A stretch of DNA of 64,000 nucleotides from Bacteroidota bacterium (GTDB lineage Bacteria > Bacteroidota > Bacteroidia > Bacteroidales > Paludibacteraceae). Position 1 is the first letter of the stretch, and every line of letters begins with the position of its first letter. The notes under the pieces were generated by a model, which saw only the letters and a list, made by a program, of their open reading frames with translations, was not told the origin of the DNA and ran no database searches. The position numbers and the translations under genes were made by a program. Shown here piece by piece: positions 34,916 to 44,079 of the stretch. The stretch lies in contig JAKIYP010000004.1 in assembly GCA_022708505.1 (NCBI GenBank), positions 1 through 64,000 of the forward strand, in the 5' to 3' direction.

Positions 34916-36445
34916 ATGAAAACACCTCTATTTTTATTGCCGGTTTCTGCATTGTCTTTAGTTTCCTTTTCATTCACTGAGGCCCAAAAGCCTAATATTA
35001 TAGTTATTCTGGCCGATGACCTTGGATATGGCGATGTAAGTGCACAGGGTGCAACAACCATAAAAACCCCTAACCTGGACCGGTTAGCCAACGAAGGGGT
35101 TCGTTTTACGAATGGCTATGCCACATCAGCCACTTCTACCCCCAGCAGATATGGATTAATGACCGGCATGTACCCCTGGAAAAATGAGAAAGCGAAGATT
35201 CTTCCCGGAAATGCTCCTCTGATTATAAAGGAAGATCAATATACCCTGCCAAAAATGATGCAGGAAGCGGGTTATGCCACAGCAGCTATTGGGAAGTGGC
35301 ACCTGGGTATGGGCGATGGCAATGCCGATTGGAATAAAACGGTTAAACCCGGAGCAAAAGAAATAGGCTTTGATTACTCGAACCTGATTGCTGCGACAAA
35401 CGATCGGGTGCCCACTGTATATGTCGAAAATGGGAATGTTATCGGACTGGATAAGACAGATCCGCTTCATGTAAATTATAAAAAGAACTTTGATGGCGAG
35501 CCAACTGCGCTTACCCACCCTGAAATGTTGAAGATGCAGTGGTCGCACGGGCACAATCAGTCCATTCACAACGGTATTCCCCGTATTGGTTTTCAAAAGG
35601 GTGGAAAAAGCGCGATGTGGGTGGATGAAGATATGGCAGACTATTTTACAGGTATCGCGAAAGATTTTATGACGAATCATAAAGACAAACCATTCTTCCT
35701 GTATTTTGGCTTACATCAGCCGCATGTGCCGCGTGCGCCGCATAGCCGGTTTGTTGGTAGCAGTGGAATGGGGCCTCGTGGGGATGCTATTCTCGAAGCT
35801 GATTGGAGCGTGGGTGAACTCATGGCTCACCTGGATAAATTAGGCTTACTTGAGAATACGCTGGTGTTTTTTTCCAGTGATAATGGCCCGGTGTTGGACG
35901 ATGGATATAAAGATCAGGCGGTTGAGTTGCTTGGTCAACATAAGCCGGCCGGACCATTAAGAGGCGGAAAGTATAGTTTATACGAAGCCGGAACACGCGT
36001 GCCATTTTTCGTGTACTGGAAGGGTGAAATCAAACCCGCGGTTTCTGATGCGCTGGTTTGTCAGTTGGATATCATGGCGTCGGTGGCAACATTAATTAAG
36101 AAAAAACTGCCTGCTGAGTTAGATAGTCAGAATACCTTGAAAGCCTTTATGGGCAAATCGAAAAAAGGTCGTGAAGAACTTGTAATAGAGGCAAACAGTA
36201 AACTTGCATACCGTGCCGGTGACTGGGCTTTTATTCCTCCTTATAATGGAGCTGTCAGAAATCAAACCGGCAATGAGCTGGGTAATTTGCCCGAAGGTGG
36301 ACTGTTTAACCTCAAATCGGATTTGGGGCAGGAAACCAATGTAGCCAAACAGCATGCAAAAAAATATAAACAGATGGAATCACGTTTCCTCGAAATAACG
36401 AAAGGATACTTTAAAACCAATGTGAAGGATATCGTGCTGGAATAA
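34916..36445 (+). CDS. S1-family sulfatase, Ser-type (2 of 5)
   Basis: Signal peptide (...SFSFTEAQ), metal ligands in ILADDLGYGD (Asp34/Asp35), maturation motif S74-T-P-S-R78 preceding YGLMTGMYPW, and C-terminal metal site in FFSSDNGPVLDDGYKDQA followed by PLRGGKYSLYEAGTRVPFFVYW. The DNGPVLDDGYKDQA stretch resembles S1 subfamilies that include galactose/GalNAc-6-sulfatases, but this is recall and not a search. Length is 509 aa. It follows a 138-bp gap with no strong hairpin; a TAAATTTG at 34867-34874 resembles a Bacteroidota -7 element but lacks a well-spaced partner. Confidence 0.93.
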   Translation: MKTPLFLLPVSALSLVSFSFTEAQKPNIIVILADDLGYGDVSAQGATTIKTPNLDRLANEGVRFTNGYATSATSTPSRYGLMTGMYPWKNEKAKILPGNAPLIIKEDQYTLPKMMQEAGYATAAIGKWHLGMGDGNADWNKTVKPGAKEIGFDYSNLIAATNDRVPTVYVENGNVIGLDKTDPLHVNYKKNFDGEPTALTHPEMLKMQWSHGHNQSIHNGIPRIGFQKGGKSAMWVDEDMADYFTGIAKDFMTNHKDKPFFLYFGLHQPHVPRAPHSRFVGSSGMGPRGDAILEADWSVGELMAHLDKLGLLENTLVFFSSDNGPVLDDGYKDQAVELLGQHKPAGPLRGGKYSLYEAGTRVPFFVYWKGEIKPAVSDALVCQLDIMASVATLIKKKLPAELDSQNTLKAFMGKSKKGREELVIEANSKLAYRAGDWAFIPPYNGAVRNQTGNELGNLPEGGLFNLKSDLGQETNVAKQHAKKYKQMESRFLEITKGYFKTNVKDIVLE

Positions 36446-36520
36446 AAGTGTATATGTAATTCACTTCAGGATGTCATTCTTATGTTCACTCATGTGGTAA
36501 AATAATTTAAAATTTAAGAA

Positions 36521-38974
36521 ATGGGACTGCTAAAAAAGTTTTTCATTGGTTTTTTTCTGTTATGTTTTGTGTCTCTGAATGGTCAGGAGCGAGAGCTTAT
36601 GTTACTCGAATCAAACTGGAAGTTTTATAACTCAGATGTCGCCAATGCAGAAAATACGGATTACAACGATTCAGGTTGGGAAAGCGTTAATGTGCCACAC
36701 GACTGGGCTGTAAGAGGTCACTTTGATATGAACCTGGATGCTCAGCTGGTTCAGGTAGTGGAAGATGGAGAGCAGGTTCCCCGTTTGAGGACCGGAAGAA
36801 CGGGCGCTTTGCCTATATTCGGCGTGGGATGGTATCGCAAGGTATTACCCGTTTCTAAAGCCGATGCCGGAAAACGTATTTTTATTGAATTTGACGGCGC
36901 CATGAGTCTCTCAAAAATATTTCTGAATGGGAAATACGTGGGTGAATGGCCTTATGGATATTCCTCTTTTTCATTTGAACTGACCGAATTTTTGAAGTTT
37001 GGAGAAGATAACCTGTTGGCGGTTCGCCTTGAAAACAAGCCCGAATCATCCCGCTGGTATGCCGGTGCCGGTATCTACAGAAATGTGAGGTTAGTGAAAG
37101 TGCCGTTGACACATGTGGCTCATTGGGGAACTTATATTACAACACCTGTGGTGAATACAAAAAGGGCAGATGTGCTGATTAAAACAGAAGTGACCGGTAT
37201 GGAGGGTAAATCTGCTCAGGTAAAACTTGAAACAGAAATCTATCAGCAATCAGGCAAAAAAGTGGGTGTAGTTAGCTCAAAACAGTCGATGCAGGAAAAG
37301 ATGCTTTTCGAACAAAAATTCCGTATCAGCAATCCATTGTTGTGGGATATTGAATCTCCGCATCTATATAAGGCAGTGACTAAGGTTTATGTTGACAATG
37401 TATTGAAAGATCAGTATATCACCCGGTTTGGTTGCAGAAGTCTCCGGTTTGACGCTGACAAAGGCTTCTTTTTAAATGAAAAACCGGTTAAATTGCAGGG
37501 CGTCTGTATGCACCATGATTTGGGACCGCTTGGCGCTGCTGTTAACTTCAGGGCAACTGAACGGCAGATGGAAATGATGAAAGAAATGGGTGTGAATGCC
37601 ATCCGGACTTCTCACAACCCTCCGTCACCTGAATTGCTTCAGATATGCGACAGCATGGGCCTGCTTGTTCAGGTGGAAGCTTTTGATGAATGGAAATACG
37701 GGAAAAATGCAAATGGTTATCATGTCTATTTCGAAAAATGGGCTGAAAAGGACTTGCGGAATATGATCCGTCGCGACCGCAATCATCCTTCTGTAATTAT
37801 GTGGAGCATAGGAAATGAAATCCGGGAACAAAACAGGGGTGAGGAAGGAAAAGAGATTGCCCGTTTTCTGGCGGAAATATGCAGAGATGAGGATCCTACC
37901 CGTCCGGTTACTGCCGGTTTTAACAACCATACAAGCTCCATTAAGAACGGTTTGGCTGATGTGGTAGATCTGGTAGGGTTTAATTATAAACCTTATGATT
38001 ACAAGAACAAAAAGGATGAAAATCCACATTATATCATTTATGGAAGTGAAACGGCTTCAACGGTAAGTTCCAGGGGTGAATACAAATTCCCTGTTAAGGA
38101 GGTGAAAAGTCCCTGGTATCAGGATTATCATGTGTCGAGTTACGATATGGAATATCCTCGCTGGGCTTCTACACCTGATACGGAATTTGAAATGCAGGAT
38201 GACAATGCATTTGTGTTGGGTGAGTTCGTGTGGACAGGTTTTGATTATCTCGGAGAACCGACTCCCTACAACGAAGGTACGCCGGCCCGAAGCTCTTATT
38301 TCGGGATTGTGGATCTGGCCGGCTTGAAGAAAGATCGCTTTTACCTGTACCAGAGTAAGTGGAGTAGTACCCCTGTGTTGCACTTGTTGCCTCATTGGAA
38401 CTGGCCGGAAAGGGTCGGACAAAGTGTGCCGGTTTATTGCTATACCAATTACCCTAAGGCAGAATTATTTGTGAATGGTAAAAGTATGGGGGTAAAAGAA
38501 AAAGACAAGTCCAATAAGTATACCCGTTATCGTTTGATGTGGGACAATGTAATTTATCAACCGGGAGAGATAAAAGTGGTAGCTTATAATGAAGCAAACA
38601 ATCCGCTTGCACAGCAAGTAATCAAAACAGCCGGTGAACCTAAAACATTTAAACTAACCGCTGATAGGGAAACGATTAAAGCCGGTGGTAAGGATTTATC
38701 TTACATAACAATAGAAGTGCTGGATGAAAATGGGAATTTGTGCCCCAGAGCAGCGAACTTAATGTTTGTAGAAGTCAAAGGCCCCGGAAAACTAATAGCG
38801 CTTTGCAATGGCGACCCAACTGATCATACTTCGTTTGCATCCAACTACATGAGAGCTTTCAATGGAAAATTAGTGGCTACCATTGAATCGGGTGAAGAGC
38901 CGGGTGAAATTGAACTCAAAGTTACCGGGGGACTGTTGAAATCACAAACCTTTACTGTCAGGGTAAGTCAATAA
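36521..38974 (+). CDS. GH2 beta-galactosidase-type enzyme
   Basis: Signal peptide (...FVSLNGQE) and GH2 sugar-binding domain (about 25-195, VPHDWAVRGHFDMN, KIFLNGKYVGEWPYGYSSF, SRWYAGAGIYRNVRL). The Ig-like domain and TIM barrel carry acid/base Glu433 in VIMWSIGNEIREQ and nucleophile Glu510 in IIYGSETASTVSSRGEY. The GEFVWTGFDYLGEPTPYNEG motif and a DUF4982-like domain (YTNYPKAELFVNGKSMG) follow, with a C-terminal domain ending ELKVTGG...FTVRVS. At 817 aa it is the most orthodox beta-galactosidase of the locus. Periplasmic location is inferred. It lies 75 bp after a sulfatase, suggesting desulfation followed by exo-cleavage. Confidence 0.92.
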   Translation: MGLLKKFFIGFFLLCFVSLNGQERELMLLESNWKFYNSDVANAENTDYNDSGWESVNVPHDWAVRGHFDMNLDAQLVQVVEDGEQVPRLRTGRTGALPIFGVGWYRKVLPVSKADAGKRIFIEFDGAMSLSKIFLNGKYVGEWPYGYSSFSFELTEFLKFGEDNLLAVRLENKPESSRWYAGAGIYRNVRLVKVPLTHVAHWGTYITTPVVNTKRADVLIKTEVTGMEGKSAQVKLETEIYQQSGKKVGVVSSKQSMQEKMLFEQKFRISNPLLWDIESPHLYKAVTKVYVDNVLKDQYITRFGCRSLRFDADKGFFLNEKPVKLQGVCMHHDLGPLGAAVNFRATERQMEMMKEMGVNAIRTSHNPPSPELLQICDSMGLLVQVEAFDEWKYGKNANGYHVYFEKWAEKDLRNMIRRDRNHPSVIMWSIGNEIREQNRGEEGKEIARFLAEICRDEDPTRPVTAGFNNHTSSIKNGLADVVDLVGFNYKPYDYKNKKDENPHYIIYGSETASTVSSRGEYKFPVKEVKSPWYQDYHVSSYDMEYPRWASTPDTEFEMQDDNAFVLGEFVWTGFDYLGEPTPYNEGTPARSSYFGIVDLAGLKKDRFYLYQSKWSSTPVLHLLPHWNWPERVGQSVPVYCYTNYPKAELFVNGKSMGVKEKDKSNKYTRYRLMWDNVIYQPGEIKVVAYNEANNPLAQQVIKTAGEPKTFKLTADRETIKAGGKDLSYITIEVLDENGNLCPRAANLMFVEVKGPGKLIALCNGDPTDHTSFASNYMRAFNGKLVATIESGEEPGEIELKVTGGLLKSQTFTVRVSQ

Positions 38975-39009
38975 GTCAATCAGGATTATCCGGTTAAAAA
39001 CACAACATT

Positions 39010-40863
39010 ATGAATCGTTTCATAAGCATTATCGCCATAATTATTTGCATGCAGCATGTTGTACAACACCTTACGGCTTCGTCAGTGCTTGTTGAGGCTG
39101 AAAGTTTTCAACATAAAGGTGGTTGGGTTTTAGATCAGCAGTTTGCTTTTCAAATGGGTTCGCCATATTTGTTGGCTCATGGGATGGGTAAACAGGTCGA
39201 AAATGCTAAAACTGTAATTGAATTCCCATCCAGTGGAAAATATCATGTTTGGGTAAGAACCATGAATTGGGCTCCGGGAGACTGGGAAGCCCCGGGGAAA
39301 TTTCGTCTCTTGATTGATCAGGTGGAACTTAATGAAGATTTGGGCACAGTGCAGGGCTGGTCCTGGCAATATGCCGGAACTGTTAATTTGAAGAATAAAC
39401 AAGCCAGAGTTGAACTGAAAGACCTGACAGGTTTCGAAGGTCGTTGTGATGCTATCTATTTTTCAAAAAAGAAGGCAACTCCTCCCGATGATTTTGAAGA
39501 ACTTCGGAGTTGGAGACAAAAACAACAAATGACAAATGCAGATGAAATTAATATAAAACAGGTTGATTTGGTTGTAGTGGGAGGAGGAACTGCAGGTTGT
39601 GCAGCTGCCATTGCTGCAGCTGAAAAAGGATTGACGGTTGCATTAATCCACGACAGACCCGTGTTGGGAGGAAATGCAAGTGCCGAAATCAGGGTTCATA
39701 CTTTAGGAGTAAAAGGCAATTTTGCTAGAATTATCAACATGATTGATACAAAACATTATCCGAATGGTTCTGCTGAATCATTGTTGGATGATGAGAAAAG
39801 GATGAAAAATATCCGAAAATATCCGGGTATTCAACTTTATTTGAATTGGCAGGCATTTGATGTAACTACTAAAGAAGATAAAATTGAGTGTGTTTTTGCC
39901 CGTCATACATCTTCAGGGGAAGTTATGCAGTTTGTGGCGCCATTATTTGCCGACTGTACAGGTGATGCCTGGATTGGATATTGGGCCGGAGCTGAATATA
40001 TGTATGGCCGGGAGTCTGAGTCAACATTTCAGGAAGGCGTTTCATCGCCTGAAGGTATGAGAATTCATTTTAATAAATCAATCCTTGAAAAATGGGAAGA
40101 ATATAAAAATATCGTTTGGTCACCTTTGACAAAAGACAACCGGGTGATGGGAGCTTCTGTTTTATGGAACTCTGCGGTAAAAGATGCTGATGTAACTTTC
40201 CCTGAAGTGCCCTGGGCAATGGATGTGGCTGGTAATCATCAGGCTATAAACGGAGAGTGGTATTGGGAATTCTCTGACGATAAAGTAAATCAGATTGAAG
40301 ATGCGGAAAAAATCAGGGATCACTTGTTTAAAGCTATTTACGGAGCCTTTTACAATGCGAAGAAACTACCTGAAAATTCGCGTGTCAACCTGGAATGGGT
40401 GTCGTATCTGGTCGGTAAAAGAGAATCCAGGCGCTTGACAGGTGACTACATCTACACATTTAATGATGTCAGAAACAACACTTCTTTTGAAGATGCGGTT
40501 GTTTTTGAAACCCGTTCGGTTGATGTGCATCATCAACAGGTTTTATTGGATAAGAATCAACCGGATTTTATCTCAGATGCAATTTATTATAAAACAAGTT
40601 ATCACATACCATACCGGTGTTTATATTCAAAAAATATCAAAAACCTGTTTATGGCCGGACGAAATTTCAGCTGTTCGCACTTGGGGCTGGGTGGCCCCCG
40701 TGTTATGAACACCACGGCACAGATGGGGTGTGTGGTTGGATATGCAGCATCTTTATGTTTTGAAAATAATGTGTTCCCGCGGGATGTGTATCAAAATTAT
40801 CTGAATCAACTGCTTGAAATGATAAAACAAAGTAATACAAAAGTTGAAGAAGAGATGCATTGA
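39010..40863 (+). CDS. exported FAD-dependent oxidoreductase with N-terminal carbohydrate-binding-like domain
   Basis: After a hydrophobic N-terminus comes a beta-sandwich of about 125 residues (26-150: VLVEAESFQHKGGWVLDQQF, GKYHVWVRTMNWAPGDWE, DAIYFSKK) resembling galactose-binding/golvesin-like modules. An FAD_oxidored-type flavoprotein domain follows, with the dinucleotide motif VVVGGGTAGCAAAIAAAEKG (189-207), VLGGNASAEIRVHTLG, and the C-terminal FAD-contact region LFMAGRNFSCSHLGLGGPRVM. Enzymes of this group occur in PULs but their reactions are mostly unproven; oxidation of a sugar hydroxyl, as in 3-keto-glycoside chemistry, is one possibility. The signal sequence is less regular than in its neighbours. 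It sits 35 bp after a GH2 gene and 30 bp before a sulfatase. Confidence 0.78.
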   Translation: MNRFISIIAIIICMQHVVQHLTASSVLVEAESFQHKGGWVLDQQFAFQMGSPYLLAHGMGKQVENAKTVIEFPSSGKYHVWVRTMNWAPGDWEAPGKFRLLIDQVELNEDLGTVQGWSWQYAGTVNLKNKQARVELKDLTGFEGRCDAIYFSKKKATPPDDFEELRSWRQKQQMTNADEINIKQVDLVVVGGGTAGCAAAIAAAEKGLTVALIHDRPVLGGNASAEIRVHTLGVKGNFARIINMIDTKHYPNGSAESLLDDEKRMKNIRKYPGIQLYLNWQAFDVTTKEDKIECVFARHTSSGEVMQFVAPLFADCTGDAWIGYWAGAEYMYGRESESTFQEGVSSPEGMRIHFNKSILEKWEEYKNIVWSPLTKDNRVMGASVLWNSAVKDADVTFPEVPWAMDVAGNHQAINGEWYWEFSDDKVNQIEDAEKIRDHLFKAIYGAFYNAKKLPENSRVNLEWVSYLVGKRESRRLTGDYIYTFNDVRNNTSFEDAVVFETRSVDVHHQQVLLDKNQPDFISDAIYYKTSYHIPYRCLYSKNIKNLFMAGRNFSCSHLGLGGPRVMNTTAQMGCVVGYAASLCFENNVFPRDVYQNYLNQLLEMIKQSNTKVEEEMH

Positions 40864-40893
40864 ACGTTCCATTCTGTCCGAATAAATAATGAT

Positions 40894-42540
40894 ATGAGAA
40901 ATAAATTTTTATTAACTACACTCCCTGTTTTAATCTCACCGGTCTTATCACTCTCTGCTGAAAATAAAACTTCTGCCGATCGCCCGAATATCATCCTGAT
41001 TCTGGCTGATGATATGGGCTTTTCTGATTTTGGATTTATGGGTGCAGGTATCGAAACCCCGAATTTAGACAAACTGGCAGGCAACGGTTTGCTTTTTACA
41101 AACTTTTATAATGCAGGAAGAAGTTGCCCGACAAGGGCTTCATTACTTACCGGACAGTACGCGCATCAAACCGGTCTGGGATGGATGACCTCAGCAAATC
41201 TCGGACATCCCGGGTATACCGGAGATATGAACAACCAGGTTGTAACCATTGCACAAGTGCTCAAAACTGCGGATTATTCCTGTTACATGACCGGGAAATG
41301 GCACGTAACTTTTGATCGTTTTATGGGTCCCGATGGTCCCAAGCATAACTGGCCAATCCAAAGGGGATTCGATCGTTTCTTCGGGCATCTGACCGGTGGC
41401 GGTAGTTTCTTTACACCCAAGACATTGACAAATGATAATGAACAGATAAATGCTCCGGAAGGATTTTACCTGACAACTGCTGTCACAGATTCCACTGTGT
41501 CAATTATCAATAAACATTACAAAGAAAAACAAAACGACCCCTTCTTTTTTTATGTTGCTTATTATGCACCTCACCGTCCCCTGCATGCGTTACAGGAAGA
41601 TATTGCAAAGTATCGGGGTAAGTTTACAGATGGTTGGGATGTACACAGAGAAAGAAGATATAATAAAATGCGGGAACTTGGAATCATAGATGAAAAAATT
41701 GTTTTGAGTGAACGCGATCCACAGATACCTGCCTGGGAAGATTTAAGTGAAACAGACAAAATGATGTGGGATGCCAGAATGGCGGTTTATGCTGCTCAAA
41801 TTGACCGGATGGATCAGGGAATAGGGAAGATTATTGAAACCCTGCAAGCACATGATGCATTGGATAATACCATCATTTTGTTTTTATCTGATAATGGAGG
41901 AAATGCTGAGGCGCAGGGCGGAAAGTTAACGCTGGAAGAATTACCGCTTTTGGGCAATGAGGAACCGACTCACAGTTACCGGAAAAACTGGGGAAATGTC
42001 AGCAATACCCCTTTTCGGGAATACAAACGTTATGTGCATGAAGGAGGCATCGCTACTCCTTTAATCGTACATTGGCCTGCGAAAGTTAAAGAAGGTGGTA
42101 TATTAACCCCGCAACCGGGACATGTAATTGATTTTATGCCAACTTTTGTTGATGTTTCCGGCGCTAAGTATCCGGAAACATATAATAAACAAGCTATTCA
42201 AGCTATGCCGGGTAAAAGTCTGCTGCCGGTTATAACAAAAAATAAAAAGCTAAAGCGTGATGCATTGTATTTTGAACACGAAGCAAACCGGGCTATCATT
42301 GATGGGAGCTGGAAGCTTGTATCCATGTCTACAAAAAATCCGCCCTATACTGCTGAATGGGAATTATATAACCTGAAGACAGACCGGACTGAAACAAATA
42401 ATTTGGCAGGAAAATACCCGGGTAAGGTAGAAAAGATGGCAGCAAAATGGGATACCTGGGCTAAGAAAAACAAGGTATATCCGTTGGATAATAGCGGCGG
42501 TCCGGGGAAAAATGCAAAAGATCAGGGTTCACCATTATAA
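40894..42540 (+). CDS. S1-family sulfatase, Ser-type (3 of 5)
   Basis: Signal peptide (...PVLSLSAE), metal ligands in ILADDMGFSDFG (Asp39/Asp40) and maturation motif S77-C-P-T-R81 in NAGRSCPTRASLLTGQYAHQ. Related arylsulfatases carry CCPTR here, so serine replaces the modified cysteine while the neighbouring cysteine is kept. The second metal site is FLSDNGGNAEAQGG, and VHEGGIATPLIVHWPAK follows. At 548 aa it is the longest of the five. It is followed 17 bp later by another sulfatase; the three sulfatases from 40894 to 45519 form a tandem run. Confidence 0.93.
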   Translation: MRNKFLLTTLPVLISPVLSLSAENKTSADRPNIILILADDMGFSDFGFMGAGIETPNLDKLAGNGLLFTNFYNAGRSCPTRASLLTGQYAHQTGLGWMTSANLGHPGYTGDMNNQVVTIAQVLKTADYSCYMTGKWHVTFDRFMGPDGPKHNWPIQRGFDRFFGHLTGGGSFFTPKTLTNDNEQINAPEGFYLTTAVTDSTVSIINKHYKEKQNDPFFFYVAYYAPHRPLHALQEDIAKYRGKFTDGWDVHRERRYNKMRELGIIDEKIVLSERDPQIPAWEDLSETDKMMWDARMAVYAAQIDRMDQGIGKIIETLQAHDALDNTIILFLSDNGGNAEAQGGKLTLEELPLLGNEEPTHSYRKNWGNVSNTPFREYKRYVHEGGIATPLIVHWPAKVKEGGILTPQPGHVIDFMPTFVDVSGAKYPETYNKQAIQAMPGKSLLPVITKNKKLKRDALYFEHEANRAIIDGSWKLVSMSTKNPPYTAEWELYNLKTDRTETNNLAGKYPGKVEKMAAKWDTWAKKNKVYPLDNSGGPGKNAKDQGSPL

Positions 42541-42557
42541 TATTCAACTAATACCAG

Positions 42558-44057
42558 ATGTCAATGAAAAACAAAACACTGATTAAGTCATCAATAACGG
42601 TTGTTTCTTCCGCAATCTTGATGTATAGTAAAGCAGAGCAGCGACCCAACGTGCTTTTATTGTTTGCCGACGATTTGGGCTGGACTGATTTAGGTTGCTA
42701 CGGGAGTTCTTTTTATGAAACACCTCATTTGGATCAACTGGCAAAAGATGGCATGTTGTTTACAAATGCATATGCTGCTTGTCCCGTGAGTTCACCTACC
42801 AGGGTTAGTCTTCAGACCGGCAGGTATCCGGTTAGGACAGGTGTGACAGACTGGATTAAAGGCAGATACCATCAGCCCGATAAAAGGGAGGAAATACAAA
42901 AAATTGCACCGGTACTTCCACCGGATAATGTGTTTAATATGCCTTTGGAAGAAGTAACAATTGCCGAGGTGCTAAAAAATGAAGGTTATCAAACAGCATT
43001 CATCGGGAAATGGCATGTGGCTGAAGATTCAATATACTTTCCGCAATATCAGGGATATGACATCAATATTGGGGGGTGTGGAAAAGGTGGACCCGGGCCA
43101 AATGGTTACTTTGTTCCTTATAATAACCCCTATATTAAGGATGGACCGGAAGGTGAATACCTGACTGATAGATTAGGAGATGAATGTGTTAAGGTGTTAA
43201 ATCAGTTTAAAGACAAGCCATTCTTTATTAATTTCTGCTTTTATCAGGTGCATACGCCTTTAATAGGAAAACCGGATAAAGTGAGGTATTATGAGAAGAA
43301 AGCAAAAATGATGGGTTTGGATACCGTGCGTACGCATGATGAGAATCCGGCATGGAAAGCAAAACAACCTTTTCAGTCAAAAAGTTACAGGGAAAGACTG
43401 GTGCAAAGCCATGCGGTTTATGCAGCCATGGTTTCGAGTATGGATGATAACGTCGGAAAAGTGATTGCAGAGCTAAAAAGGCTGGGTCTTTATGAAAATA
43501 CAATTATAATTTTTACTGCTGACAATGGCGGACTGTCAACCGCAGAAGGCTCACCAACCTGCAATTATCCGTTGAGGGGAGGAAAAGGACACCTATACGA
43601 AGGTGGTATCCGGGAACCGCTGATTGTTACTTGGAAAAATAAGATTGCCGGTAATTCGGTGAGTGATTGTCAGGTGACTACTGTCGATTACTTTCCAACC
43701 ATCCTCGAATTAACCGGAGTGAAAATACCTGAAGAATTAACCATTGACGGTATCAGTATTAAATCTGCTTTAACGGGTAAACATCAGCAAAGAGGCGCCA
43801 TGTTTTGGCATTATCCGCATTATGCCAATCAGGGTTCACGACCGGGCGGTGTTATCAGGGATGGTGATTATAAACTAATCGAGTTCTACGATACCGGTGA
43901 AAAAGAATTATTCAACCTGAAAGAGGATATTGGTGAAACATATAATTTGGCAAAGAAAAAACCTCAAACAGTCCAGAAATTAGGAAGTAAACTGGAAAAA
44001 TGGAGAAATAAAACCGGAGCCAGGATGCCGGTTAAAAACATGGATTATAAGGAGTGA
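42558..44057 (+). CDS. S1-family sulfatase, Ser-type (4 of 5)
   Basis: Signal peptide (...LMYSKAEQ), metal ligands in LLFADDLGWTDLG (Asp38/Asp39) and maturation motif S78-S-P-T-R82 in AACPVSSPTRVSLQTGRYP. The second metal site is IFTADNGGLSTAEGSPTCNYPLR, followed by GGKGHLYEGGIREPLIVTW. Length is 499 aa. An internal ATG at 42564 (MKNKTL) may be the true start, since it puts the lysine directly after the initiator. It is the middle member of the three-sulfatase tandem and shares little beyond family motifs with its neighbours, which suggests distinct sulfate positions. Confidence 0.93.
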   Translation: MSMKNKTLIKSSITVVSSAILMYSKAEQRPNVLLLFADDLGWTDLGCYGSSFYETPHLDQLAKDGMLFTNAYAACPVSSPTRVSLQTGRYPVRTGVTDWIKGRYHQPDKREEIQKIAPVLPPDNVFNMPLEEVTIAEVLKNEGYQTAFIGKWHVAEDSIYFPQYQGYDINIGGCGKGGPGPNGYFVPYNNPYIKDGPEGEYLTDRLGDECVKVLNQFKDKPFFINFCFYQVHTPLIGKPDKVRYYEKKAKMMGLDTVRTHDENPAWKAKQPFQSKSYRERLVQSHAVYAAMVSSMDDNVGKVIAELKRLGLYENTIIIFTADNGGLSTAEGSPTCNYPLRGGKGHLYEGGIREPLIVTWKNKIAGNSVSDCQVTTVDYFPTILELTGVKIPEELTIDGISIKSALTGKHQQRGAMFWHYPHYANQGSRPGGVIRDGDYKLIEFYDTGEKELFNLKEDIGETYNLAKKKPQTVQKLGSKLEKWRNKTGARMPVKNMDYKE

Positions 44058-44079
44058 TCAAAATATAAATCATAAACAG

